From the NCBI GenBank assembly GCA_040080835.1, contig JBEBHP010000015.1:42966-106965 (forward strand): a stretch of 64,000 bases of DNA, written 5' to 3'. Shown in pieces: positions 1-6,982 of this stretch. This DNA is from SZUA-430 sp040080835 (GTDB lineage: Bacteria; Pseudomonadota; Alphaproteobacteria; Micropepsales; Micropepsaceae). The translations under genes were made by a program, and so were the position numbers. The notes under the pieces were generated by a model. It worked only from the letters and a program-made list of their open reading frames with translations, had not been told where the DNA came from and ran no database searches. Every line of letters starts with the position of its first letter. The stretch's first letter is position 1.

Positions 1-50
1 CTGTCGTCGAACACTGAAACCCATTTCGTCCATTTCACCTAACCGGCTCA

Positions 51-70
51 TGGTCTGCCTCTGCAGACCA
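51..70. repeat. 20-nt hairpin repeat, copy 1
   Basis: Perfect 8-bp inverted repeat TGGTCTGC / GCAGACCA around a CTCT loop, followed by TGAC. The same design (TGGTCCGC CTTT GCGGACCA, then TGAC) recurs at 20209-20228. It lies downstream of the GNAT gene at 124-561. It may be a dispersed REP-like hairpin or a transcription-end structure; no T-run follows, so a terminator role is doubtful. Confidence 0.55.
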
Positions 71-123
71 TGACGATTGGGGGGAGACCGGAGAGCGTTA
101 ACCGGACAGCCACGCAGCCACGC

Positions 124-561
124 TCAAAACTCTTCGTACACCTTCGGATTGACGCGTTCCATCAGGCGGCCGGGAACGGGTGACTCGAAGCCGAACTGCG
201 CATAGAGGCTGTGCGCGTCACGTGTGGCGAGTAACCAGCGGCGCAAGCCCTGCAGTTCGGGGTGGACCAGAATCTTCTGCATCAGGCGTTTTGACAGGCC
301 CTGTCCGCGGTGGGCTTCGAGGACGAACACGTCTGCAAGGTAGGCGAATGTCGCGCGGTCGGTGATCACGCGCGCGAAGCCTACCTGGCCATCGGGCGCA
401 TGATGGATCGAAAAGCAAACTGAATTCTCTATTGCGCGTGCTACGATGGCGAACGGGATGCCTTTCGCCCAGTAGCTCTCTTCGCTGAGCCAGCGATGGA
501 CCTGTGCCACGTCGACACGGGCGCCGTCAGACGAAATCTCGTAGGCACCGCTTGCACTCAT
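124..561 (-). CDS. GNAT-family N-acetyltransferase
   Basis: A 145-residue protein that fits a single GNAT domain. Seen: the acetyl-CoA pyrophosphate-binding motif A region ADVFVLEAHRGQGLSKRLM (R/Q-x-x-G-x-G/A type, HRGQGL, about residues 75-93), followed by a C-terminal LYAQFGFESP segment typical of the last helix and strand. Known of the family: transfer of an acetyl group from acetyl-CoA to an amine; the substrate cannot be told from sequence. Its ATG overlaps the stop of the upstream acyl-CoA synthetase gene by 4 bases, so the two are probably translated from one mRNA. A link to acyl-CoA metabolism is only suggested by that pairing. Confidence 0.85.
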   Translation of the reverse strand: MSASGAYEISSDGARVDVAQVHRWLSEESYWAKGIPFAIVARAIENSVCFSIHHAPDGQVGFARVITDRATFAYLADVFVLEAHRGQGLSKRLMQKILVHPELQGLRRWLLATRDAHSLYAQFGFESPVPGRLMERVNPKVYEEF

Positions 562-2348
562 AGCCTGATTTCTCCTGCGTTGATGCGGGCCACGATGTCC
601 TGCGTCAGCGGCACGTACTGGCTTGTGACTGGATCCAGGAAGTACATCGGGTCCTTGACGCTGGCCGGATCGTAGCTTTCCTTCACAAGTTCGACCTTGC
701 GGTGCTTGAACGTGCCCGTCACTTCGATTTCACCCTGGAGACGGACGAAGATCGGTCGCGCATAGGCTGGAAGGTTCCTGTCGAGATGCGACTTGAACTC
801 TGCAAGATTGAGGCTGGACTCCGTCACCAGCGACACCATCCCTGCGCGTCCATCTGTGCCGGGCACCTTGACGCCATAGACGTTTGCTTCCCTGACGCCC
901 GGGAACACCGAGATGGCTTCGGCCACTTCGCTGGTGGCTACGTTTTCGCCTTTCCAGCGGAAAGTGTCGCCGATCCGGTCGACGAAATAGAAATAACCGT
1001 CGTTGTCGCGCTTCAGCAAGTCACCGGTTCGAAACCAGGCGTCACCCGGTTCGAACACATTGCGCAGGATCTTCTTTTCAGTATCGGTGCCTTTCGAATA
1101 GCCCTCGAAGCGGCCGCGTTCCTCATCGATCTTGCCGATCGCCTCACCCACTTCATCGTTTTTGCATTCCATGCAGAAGCCGCTGGTGTTGCGTACCGGC
1201 GTTTCGTGCTCGACATCAAATTGCACGAGCCTGGTCTGAATCAGGCCGCGCATATAGCCGGGAACGCGCCCGACTGCGCCGACCTTTCCATCGGCATTCA
1301 CGAGCGCGACGTTGCCTTCCGTCGCGCCATAGAACTCTATCACCCATGGAATGGAAAATCGCTTCTGGAATGCAGGCCAGATCTCGGGCCGCAGTCCGTT
1401 ACCCATCACCACGCGAAGCTTGTGCTTGCGCTCGAGTGGATGCGGTGGCGCGTTCAGCAGGTACCGGCAGAGCTCACCGATATACTGGAACTGCGTGGCC
1501 TCGTATTTCGCACAGTCATCCCAGAACTGGGTTGTCGAGAACTTGCGCTTCAGGATCATCGAACCGCCAACCGTCAGCACCGAACCGATTGCACACACGC
1601 CACCTGCCGAGTGGTACAGGGGCAGGACAACATACATGCGGTCGGCAGCTGTCGACTGCATGGCGATCGAGAACGAATGCATCATCGTCTGGATCCGCTG
1701 ATGGCTCATGTTGGCGGCCTTGGGCAGTCCAGTCGTTCCGGACGTGTAGATGTAGAAGCACTTGTCGGATGCCGTCATGCCCTTGCGCACATCCGCCGGG
1801 AGCGGATCTGGTGATTGCTTTGCCAGCATCTGGTCCAGGTCGTTTGCGCCCTGCACCACGCCGCCTGTCGCCCAAACCGTGAGCTTTTCCTGCATGTCGT
1901 CTGTTGCTGAAGAGAAATTGTCGGCAAGCTCGGTGCCGAGCACGATATTCCTTGCGCCGCAAATCGCCAGGCTGTGCGCCAGCGCGCGCTCGCGCAGGTT
2001 GGTGTTGATGAGAGCGACGGTCACACCGATCTTGACCAGACCACCCCAGGCAAAGAGAAACTCGGGACGGTTCTCCATCAGCAGCGCGAGGGAGTCGCCG
2101 CGTCCGAGTCCAAGTGACTGTGCCCATCGTGCATAGCGGTTCGCGTTGGCGTCGTATTCCCGGTAGGTGTAGCTCTTGCCCTCGAACAGGATTGCCGTGC
2201 TGTCAGGCCTTGTTCTGGCCCAGTGCTCGATTATGTCGGCCACGGTGTGCGGGGAGTTGGGTTTGATCTTGCCGACCCGGCGGATGAGCCCGGCTACATT
2301 TCTGACCAAACGTACTTCGCGGAAAATTTTGCGGATCAAGCCTGCCAA
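558..2348 (-). CDS. Long-chain acyl-CoA synthetase (FATP/FadD-like)
   Basis: A 596-residue ANL-superfamily enzyme that would activate fatty or very-long-chain acids with ATP and CoA. Seen: the AMP-binding loop YTSGTTGLPK at 201-210, the FYGATEGN motif in the middle of the protein, the GDAWFRTGDLLKRD core and the DRIGDTFRWKGENVAT hinge that closes the adenylation domain. These motifs and the length match the FATP-like branch (long-chain-acyl-CoA synthetase) better than short-chain ligases. The start appears to be TTG at 2348, preceded by GAGAGA at a workable distance. It overlaps the downstream GNAT gene by ATGA. Substrate chain length is not determinable here. Confidence 0.88.
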   Translation of the reverse strand: MAGLIRKIFREVRLVRNVAGLIRRVGKIKPNSPHTVADIIEHWARTRPDSTAILFEGKSYTYREYDANANRYARWAQSLGLGRGDSLALLMENRPEFLFAWGGLVKIGVTVALINTNLRERALAHSLAICGARNIVLGTELADNFSSATDDMQEKLTVWATGGVVQGANDLDQMLAKQSPDPLPADVRKGMTASDKCFYIYTSGTTGLPKAANMSHQRIQTMMHSFSIAMQSTAADRMYVVLPLYHSAGGVCAIGSVLTVGGSMILKRKFSTTQFWDDCAKYEATQFQYIGELCRYLLNAPPHPLERKHKLRVVMGNGLRPEIWPAFQKRFSIPWVIEFYGATEGNVALVNADGKVGAVGRVPGYMRGLIQTRLVQFDVEHETPVRNTSGFCMECKNDEVGEAIGKIDEERGRFEGYSKGTDTEKKILRNVFEPGDAWFRTGDLLKRDNDGYFYFVDRIGDTFRWKGENVATSEVAEAISVFPGVREANVYGVKVPGTDGRAGMVSLVTESSLNLAEFKSHLDRNLPAYARPIFVRLQGEIEVTGTFKHRKVELVKESYDPASVKDPMYFLDPVTSQYVPLTQDIVARINAGEIRL

Positions 2349-2436
2349 GAAAATCTCTCTGTTGGTTTTGTCTGTTCGCTGATAAAGCGAATTAGGGGGA
2401 CAACCGGCAGATGGTCAAGGCGGCAAACAGGCGGTC

Positions 2437-2718
2437 ATGGGAAATCAAACCACCGAGATAGCCTGGGCACAGGCGGAGCAGCTTGACCTCAGCGGCCTGA
2501 AATGTCCGATGCCGGTGCTGATGACCGGCAGGGTGCTGCGGCGCATCAACCCCGGCGATGCCGTGGCAGTAACCGTCACGGATGCAATGGCGCCGCTGGA
2601 TTTGCGGCACCTGTGCCAAAGAGACGGTCACGTTATTCTGGATGAGACCCAAAATGAAAACGGGGCCCGGCGGTTTCTGATCCGCAGCGGGCCCCGTCTG
2701 ACAAGGACAGTTGTCTGA
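2437..2718 (+). CDS. TusA-family sulfur-carrier-like protein
   Basis: A 93-residue protein of the TusA/SirA fold. Seen: LDLSGLKCPMPVL with the Cys-Pro-x-Pro motif, where the cysteine would carry persulfide sulfur, followed by the PGDAVAVTVTDAMAPLDL strand-helix that is the family hallmark. Known: TusA-like proteins relay sulfur to tRNA thiolation, molybdenum cofactor or other sulfur pathways. No partner genes (tusBCDE, dsr or sox) are nearby, so the pathway is unknown. It stands alone, divergent from the acyl-CoA synthetase gene and convergent with the small peptide gene at 2726-2809. The ATG at 2437 has an AGGCGG upstream. Confidence 0.85.
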   Translation: MGNQTTEIAWAQAEQLDLSGLKCPMPVLMTGRVLRRINPGDAVAVTVTDAMAPLDLRHLCQRDGHVILDETQNENGARRFLIRSGPRLTRTVV

Positions 2719-2725
2719 CCGGGCG

Positions 2726-2809
2726 TTAGCCCAGCGAGAAGATCGAAAGCGCGAAAACGCTTGTGATCACGATGGCGGACAACTGGATTACGAATGTAAG
2801 AGCGGTCAT
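2726..2809 (-). CDS. Small hydrophobic peptide A (27 aa)
   Basis: A 27-residue ORF (MTALTFVIQLSAIVITSVFA then LSIFSLG, stop TAA) predicted to be one membrane-spanning helix. Its ATG is preceded on the minus strand by AAGGAA at about 7 bases, a usable ribosome-binding site. The case for a real gene rests on its relation to peptide B at 2978-3073: both are about 30 residues, same strand, and share an aligned Val-Ile-x-x-Ser-Ala-Ile-Val-Ile core (VIQLSAIVI versus MIEWSAIVI). I do not recognise the family. A 37-bp tandem repeat fills most of the gap between the two genes and would lie in the mRNA leader of A. Confidence 0.6.
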   Translation of the reverse strand: MTALTFVIQLSAIVITSVFALSIFSLG

Positions 2810-2822
2810 TGGGTATTCCTTT

Positions 2823-2969
2823 TTCTTCTCAAGGTCTGGGGTCGGAAAGAGTTTCGGGTTTCTTCTCAAGGTCTGGGGTCGGAAAGAGTTTCGGGTTTCT
2901 TCTCAAGGTCTGGGGTCGGAAAGAGTTTCGGGTTTCTTCTCAAGGTCTGGGGTCGGAAAGGGTTTCGGG
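2823..2969. repeat. 37-bp tandem repeat, four copies
   Basis: Four consecutive head-to-tail copies with period 37, starting at 2823, 2860, 2897 and 2934. The unit begins TTCTTCTCAAGGTCTGGGGT and ends CGGAAAGAGTTTCGGGT. Copies 1-3 are essentially identical; the last carries changes (AAAGGG for AAAGAG, and a diverged end). There are no unique spacers, so it is not a CRISPR. It lies between the two small peptide genes, ending close to the ribosome-binding site of peptide A. Confidence 0.95.
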
Positions 2970-2977
2970 CGGAGCTG

Positions 2978-3073
2978 TCAAGCGTTGCCAAGGACGGGAG
3001 CTGCCACGGCGAGCATCGTGTAAACGGCAATCACAATTGCGGACCACTCGATCATCACGGTCATCATTCTCAT
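2978..3073 (-). CDS. Small hydrophobic peptide B (31 aa)
   Basis: A 31-residue ORF (begins MRMMTVMIEWSAIVIAVYTM, ends LAVAAPVLGNA, stop TGA) with one hydrophobic helix. A very good ribosome-binding site, AAGGAG, sits 8 bases before the ATG. It resembles peptide A through the Ser-Ala-Ile-Val-Ile core. It could be a small single-pass membrane protein or a signal-peptide-like secreted peptide, since the segment after the helix (AVAAPVLGNA) is short and polar-poor. It is transcribed divergently from the TetR/ABC-exporter operon and probably shares its control region. Function unknown. Confidence 0.65.
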   Translation of the reverse strand: MRMMTVMIEWSAIVIAVYTMLAVAAPVLGNA

Positions 3074-3138
3074 GGAAGTCTCTCCTTCGGTTCGGGCTTG
3101 CCTTGGTCGGCGCTGGCCCGCTTTTCTTGCTGCGATAA

Positions 3139-3162
3139 CTAGTATGTAGTTTGCAATACTAG
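3139..3162. promoter_or_regulatory. Inverted repeat, candidate operator upstream of peptide B
   Basis: Perfect 7-bp arms CTAGTAT and ATACTAG separated by 10 bases. It lies in the promoter region of the small-peptide genes and in the divergent control region shared with the tetR gene. Size and symmetry suit a dimeric repressor; the binding protein is unknown. Confidence 0.4.
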
Positions 3163-3231
3163 GAAATCAACTGCACTGCTTGCATGATAGGTCTGCGGCC
3201 CACGCATGTCAGAATTCCGCCACAAAAATAC

Positions 3232-3252
3232 CTAACGTTATCAATGCGTTAG
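3232..3252. promoter_or_regulatory. Inverted repeat CTAACG-N9-CGTTAG
   Basis: Perfect 6-bp inverted repeat in the middle of the 264-base divergent region between peptide B and the TetR gene. Its sequence differs from the two other inverted repeats there, so it may bind a different factor, or be chance. Confidence 0.3.
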
Positions 3253-3282
3253 CTAAACACTCGAATTATTCAGTTGTTAATC

Positions 3283-3328
3283 TTGTTCACGAGACCGCGA
3301 CATTATATTTAATGACCAGTCAGTTATT
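3283..3328 (+). promoter_or_regulatory. Putative tetR promoter with operator
   Basis: A TTGTTC hexamer at 3283-3288 and TATATT at 3304-3309 form a plausible sigma-70-type promoter (15-base spacer). Immediately after it, 3311-3328 is an imperfect palindrome with arms AATnAC and GTnATT. That placement, across the expected transcription start, is what TetR autorepression would need. This is inference from position and symmetry only. Confidence 0.4.
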
Positions 3329-3337
3329 AGTGAGCCC

Positions 3338-3979
3338 ATGAATCAGATCCAGCGATCCCAACGATGGCAAAGACGCAAGGACGCTCGCCCGGCAGAGGTG
3401 CTGGACGCGGCGCTAGCAGAGTTTTTCGAGAAAGGATTTGAAGCCGCCCGCCTGGAAGATATCGCGACCAGGGCGGGGGTGAGCAAAGGCACGATCTACC
3501 TCTATTTCCACAGCAAGGAAGACGTGTTCGAAGCGCTGGTCAAAAGCATCCCCCAGCCCAATATCGAACTGCTGCAGCAAGCCGCCGAAGACGCCACCAT
3601 CCCGCCCGACATCCAGCTCAGGCGCTTCCTGCAGATCATCGGAGGCTTCATCCGTGATGAACGGATGGCGAAGTTTCCCCGCCTGCTGATCGGTGAAGCC
3701 GGCCGATTTCCCCACCTGGCTGACATCTACCGCAGGGAGGTCATCTCGCGGGCTGCAGGTATCCTGACATCGGTCATCGAACGAGGCGTGGATGCGGGCC
3801 TGTTCCGTCCCGTGAACCCGGGGCTGGCAGCTTATGCCGCCGTGTCTCCGTTACTGTTCGTACCCATCTGGCGAACCACGTTTGAAAGAAGCCACGACGA
3901 GCAGCTTGATGCCGAGGCCTTCGTCAACCAGCACATCGATACGTTCCTGCGGGGCATCGCACCGGAGGCAAGGCCATGA
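3338..3979 (+). CDS. TetR-family transcriptional regulator
   Basis: A 213-residue repressor-type protein. Seen: an N-terminal TetR DNA-binding domain with the helix-turn-helix LEDIATRAGVSKGTIYLYFHSKEDVFEALV at about residues 41-70, and a helical C-terminal ligand/dimer domain. It is the first gene of a four-gene operon: its stop overlaps the start of the membrane-fusion gene by ATGA. Gene order (TetR, lipoprotein fusion protein, ABC ATPase, permease) resembles the E. coli cecR-ybhGFSR locus, where the regulator controls a drug-export ABC system. By analogy it likely represses its own operon through the palindrome just upstream and is relieved by the exported compound. Confidence 0.9.
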   Translation: MNQIQRSQRWQRRKDARPAEVLDAALAEFFEKGFEAARLEDIATRAGVSKGTIYLYFHSKEDVFEALVKSIPQPNIELLQQAAEDATIPPDIQLRRFLQIIGGFIRDERMAKFPRLLIGEAGRFPHLADIYRREVISRAAGILTSVIERGVDAGLFRPVNPGLAAYAAVSPLLFVPIWRTTFERSHDEQLDAEAFVNQHIDTFLRGIAPEARP

Positions 3980-4920
3980 AGAATATTGTCCTGGCAGTCC
4001 TTCTTGCCCTGCCCTTCCTTACAGGATGCGGTGCAGAGCGTGAGCGTGTCGCCAACGGCTATGTCGAGGGTGACTATGTTTTTGTGGCCGCGCCGGAGGG
4101 TGGCTGGCTGACAGAGCTTCTGGTGTCGCGCGGCAAGACGATCAAGGCTGGCGAACCACTGTTCACGCTTGATGCCGAGACACAGATTGCCCAGCGCGAT
4201 CAGGCACTGGCAGGACTCGCCCAGGCAAAGGCGCAACTGGCCAATGTGCAGAAGGGACGCAGACCCGATGAAATCGCGGCGCTCGAGGCCGCGGTGGCGC
4301 AGGCACAAGCCAGCGCCAAGCTGGCGGAAGCGGAATATGTTCGCGCCCGCGACTTGAAGTCCCGCGAATTTGTCTCGCAAAGTTTCCTGGACGCGCGGCG
4401 CGCGCAACGCGACAGCGCCGTGCAGCAGCTGAAACAGGCGCAAGCCAATCTCTCACTTGCAGGCAAAGGCGCGCGCGATGACGAGATCGCGGCTGCGCGT
4501 GCTGGGGTCGCCGCCGCAAACGCCGCGCTGCAACGTGCGGAATATGCCCTCAGCCAGCGCAGAATTGTTTCCAGGGTGGATGGTCGCGTGCAGGATACGC
4601 TTCGGAGCGCCGGCGAATTTGTTCCGCCCGGAGGGGCAATCGTTCAGATTCTGCCTCCAAACAACGTCCATTTGCGCTTCTTTGTGCCGGAATCCCTGCG
4701 TGCCAAAATCAAGGTGGGTGCCATTGTCGGCGTCAGTTGTGACGGCTGCGGTGACAGCCTGAATGCGCGCATTGTTTTCCTGTCGACCACCGCCGAATAC
4801 ACGCCACCCGTCATCTACAGCATCGGCTCGCGTGAAAAGCTCGTCTGGATGGTAGAGGCTATTCCCGAGAAAGGGACCTATTTAAGTCCCGGGCAGCCGG
4901 TGGATGTGGTGCTGCCGTGA
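3976..4920 (+). CDS. HlyD-like membrane-fusion lipoprotein of ABC exporter
   Basis: A 314-residue periplasmic adaptor. Seen: a lipoprotein signal (MKNIVLAVLLALPFLTGC, lipobox Leu-Thr-Gly-Cys with Cys18), a first lipoyl half (GDYVFVAAPEGGWLTELLVSRGKTIKAGEPLF), a long Ala/Gln/Glu-rich alpha-helical hairpin (about residues 70-185), a second lipoyl half (YALSQRRIVSRVDGRVQD) and a beta-barrel segment. Known: such adaptors link an inner-membrane pump to the outer membrane, with TolC-type channels; no tolC homologue is in this operon. It most resembles the YbhG type. Start overlaps the tetR stop, and its own stop overlaps the ATPase start. Confidence 0.88.
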   Translation: MKNIVLAVLLALPFLTGCGAERERVANGYVEGDYVFVAAPEGGWLTELLVSRGKTIKAGEPLFTLDAETQIAQRDQALAGLAQAKAQLANVQKGRRPDEIAALEAAVAQAQASAKLAEAEYVRARDLKSREFVSQSFLDARRAQRDSAVQQLKQAQANLSLAGKGARDDEIAAARAGVAAANAALQRAEYALSQRRIVSRVDGRVQDTLRSAGEFVPPGGAIVQILPPNNVHLRFFVPESLRAKIKVGAIVGVSCDGCGDSLNARIVFLSTTAEYTPPVIYSIGSREKLVWMVEAIPEKGTYLSPGQPVDVVLP

Positions 4921-5852
4921 GCGATGCGCTCGTCATTGATGTCAGCGGGCTCAGCAAGAGCTTTGGCGGGCGGAAAGTGGTCGACAATTTCGCGATCCAG
5001 GTGCCGCGCGGTCAAGTCTGGGGCTTTCTCGGACCCAATGGCAGCGGCAAGACTACCACCATCCGGATGTTGTGCGGGCTGCTGGTTCCTGACAGCGGCA
5101 CCGGCAAGTGCCTTGGATATGACATTCGCAGCGAAAGCGAGATGATCAAGCGGAACGTGGGCTACATGACCCAGAAGTTCTCATTCTATGAAGACCTTTC
5201 GATCCGCGAGAATCTGGATTTTGTGGCGCGGGTCTATGAGATGCCGGACCGGGTCGAGGCCGTTGCCCATGCCATCGACCGCCTGGGGCTGACGAAACGC
5301 CAGACCCAGCTCGCCGGACAACTGTCCGGGGGCTGGAAACAGCGGCTGGCGCTTGCCGCCTGCATCCTGCACAAACCAAAACTGTTGCTGCTGGACGAGC
5401 CAACGGCTGGGGTGGACCCACAGGCGCGACGCGAATTCTGGGACGAGATTCACGAACTGGCTGGCCAGGGCCTGACCGTTCTGGTGTCCACGCATTACAT
5501 GGACGAAGCAGAACGCTGCGACCGCATCGTCTATCTGGCTTATGGGACCGTGCTTGCGCGCGGAACCGTGAACGAAGTTATTGCAAACTCGAACCTGTAT
5601 ACCTGGATCGTCACTGGTGAAGACGTGCGCGCGCTTGGCCGCGACCTGCAAGTCGCTGCGGGTATAGACCAGGTATCGGTTTTTGGCACCACGCTTCACG
5701 TGAGCAGCCACGATCCGGTCGAGCTGGAGCATGCCATCAGCCTCTTTCGACAGCGGCCCGGCTTTGTGTGGAAGCTGTCTGCGCCGAGTCTTGAAGATGT
5801 TTTCATTCAACTGATGGCGCCTTATCGCGACCAGACGAACGGGAAGCACTGA
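4917..5852 (+). CDS. ABC transporter ATP-binding protein (exporter type)
   Basis: A 311-residue ATPase. Seen: Walker A GPNGSGKT at 39-46, Q-loop near MTQKFSFYEDLS, signature LSGGW at 136-140, Walker B LLLLDEP at 156-162, and the STHYMDEAERCD histidine-switch region near 190. The extra C-terminal part after about residue 215 is the usual tail of DrrA/YbhF-type multidrug export ATPases. Only one nucleotide-binding domain is present, unlike E. coli YbhF, which is a tandem duplication. It would power the permease encoded immediately downstream, whose start codon overlaps its last base. Confidence 0.92.
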   Translation: MSDALVIDVSGLSKSFGGRKVVDNFAIQVPRGQVWGFLGPNGSGKTTTIRMLCGLLVPDSGTGKCLGYDIRSESEMIKRNVGYMTQKFSFYEDLSIRENLDFVARVYEMPDRVEAVAHAIDRLGLTKRQTQLAGQLSGGWKQRLALAACILHKPKLLLLDEPTAGVDPQARREFWDEIHELAGQGLTVLVSTHYMDEAERCDRIVYLAYGTVLARGTVNEVIANSNLYTWIVTGEDVRALGRDLQVAAGIDQVSVFGTTLHVSSHDPVELEHAISLFRQRPGFVWKLSAPSLEDVFIQLMAPYRDQTNGKH

Positions 5853-6982
5853 TGGCCAGGCTCTCCCTTGCCCGGGTTGTCGCCGTGTTCCTCAAGGAAC
5901 TCGTGCAGATGCGCCGTGACCGGTTGACCTTTGCGATGATCCTCGGCATTCCGGTGATGCAGCTCATTCTCTTCGGCTTTGCGATCAACAGTGACCCGAA
6001 GCATCTGCCAACCGCACTCAATATCCAGGACCCGTCCGTGTTCTCGCGGCGCATCGTGCAGGCTTTCGAGAACACCGGCTATTTCAGCATTGATGCGCTG
6101 ACGAGCAGCGAGCACGAAGCCGACGCGCTGCTTCAGAGCGGCAAGGTTGCTTTCGTCATCACCATTCCGCCTGACTTCTCGCGCAAGCTCCTGCGCGGGG
6201 ACACACCGCAGATGCTGATCGATGCAGATGCGAGCGATCCAGCCGCCGCGGCGAATGCGATGGCGGCGGCGAGCCTTATCCCGTCGGCGACCTTTGCGCG
6301 GGACCTGCCGGGTGGCGTGTCCACCACGACGGCGCGGCCGCTGTTCGATGTGGTCGTGCACCGGCGCTATAATCCGGAAGGCATCTCGTCCTACAACGTC
6401 GTGCCGGGTTTGATCGGCGTGATCCTGACGATGACGATGGTGCTGATCACGGCACTTGCCGTCACACGCGAGTTCGAGCGCGGGACGATGGAAAACCTGA
6501 TGGCGATGCCGCTACAGCCTTCCGAGGTGATGGCGGGCAAGATCCTGCCCTACATCATCGTGGGGTACATCCAGGTCACTGTCGTGCTGATCGCGGCGCT
6601 TGTTCTGTTCAAGGTGCCGATGCTGGGATCGTATTTGGACCTGTCTGTTGCGCTGGCGATATTCATCGCGGCGAATTTGTCGGTGGGCTTCACGATCTCG
6701 ACCGTGGCGCAGAACCAGCTGCAGGCTATGCAGATGACCTTCTTCTTCTTCCTGCCGTCGATCCTGCTTTCCGGCTTCATGTTTCCCTTTCGCGGCATGC
6801 CGGAATGGGCGCAGTGGATCGGGCAAGTCCTACCCAACACCCATTTCATGCGCATCGTGCGAGGGATCATGCTGAAGGGCAGCGGGCTGGTGGATCTGTT
6901 TGGCGATGTGTGGCCGCTGCTGGCGTTCATGCTGGGGGCCATCACGATTGCGCTGATGCGGTATCGGCGGACGCTGGATTAG
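5852..6982 (+). CDS. ABC-2 type export permease
   Basis: A 376-residue membrane protein of the YhhJ/YbhR class. Seen: an N-terminal membrane helix (residues about 25-48), a large periplasmic domain of about 130 residues, then five hydrophobic helices from about residue 175 onward, with the family segment AVTREFERGTMENLMAMPLQPSEVMAGKILPY. Only one permease gene is present, so the transporter is presumably a permease homodimer, where ybhSR uses two. It is the last gene of the tetR operon. Its C-terminal codons (ACGCTGGATTAG) lie in a 13-bp direct repeat that recurs 674 bases downstream, on the far side of the DUF559 cassette. Confidence 0.9.
   Translation: MARLSLARVVAVFLKELVQMRRDRLTFAMILGIPVMQLILFGFAINSDPKHLPTALNIQDPSVFSRRIVQAFENTGYFSIDALTSSEHEADALLQSGKVAFVITIPPDFSRKLLRGDTPQMLIDADASDPAAAANAMAAASLIPSATFARDLPGGVSTTTARPLFDVVVHRRYNPEGISSYNVVPGLIGVILTMTMVLITALAVTREFERGTMENLMAMPLQPSEVMAGKILPYIIVGYIQVTVVLIAALVLFKVPMLGSYLDLSVALAIFIAANLSVGFTISTVAQNQLQAMQMTFFFFLPSILLSGFMFPFRGMPEWAQWIGQVLPNTHFMRIVRGIMLKGSGLVDLFGDVWPLLAFMLGAITIALMRYRRTLD
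6969..6981 (+). repeat. Left 13-bp direct repeat flanking the DUF559 cassette
   Basis: GGACGCTGGATTA forms the last codons of the permease gene. An identical copy is at 7643-7655. The pair brackets the inverted repeats and the nuclease-like gene, as a target-site duplication would. Confidence 0.6.

Noticed and set aside
702..1814. 370-residue plus-strand ORF
   Set aside because: Antisense shadow of the acyl-CoA synthetase gene, which carries intact family motifs.
2823..2969. CRISPR array
   Set aside because: The copies are contiguous with no unique spacers and no cas genes are present.
2711..3142. Three overlapping plus-strand ORFs through the 37-bp repeat, giving proteins of 86-143 residues rich in Phe-Ser-Arg-Ser
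   Set aside because: They are the repeat read in all three frames, lack a good start signal, and oppose the two small minus-strand ORFs that have ribosome-binding sites and mutual similarity.
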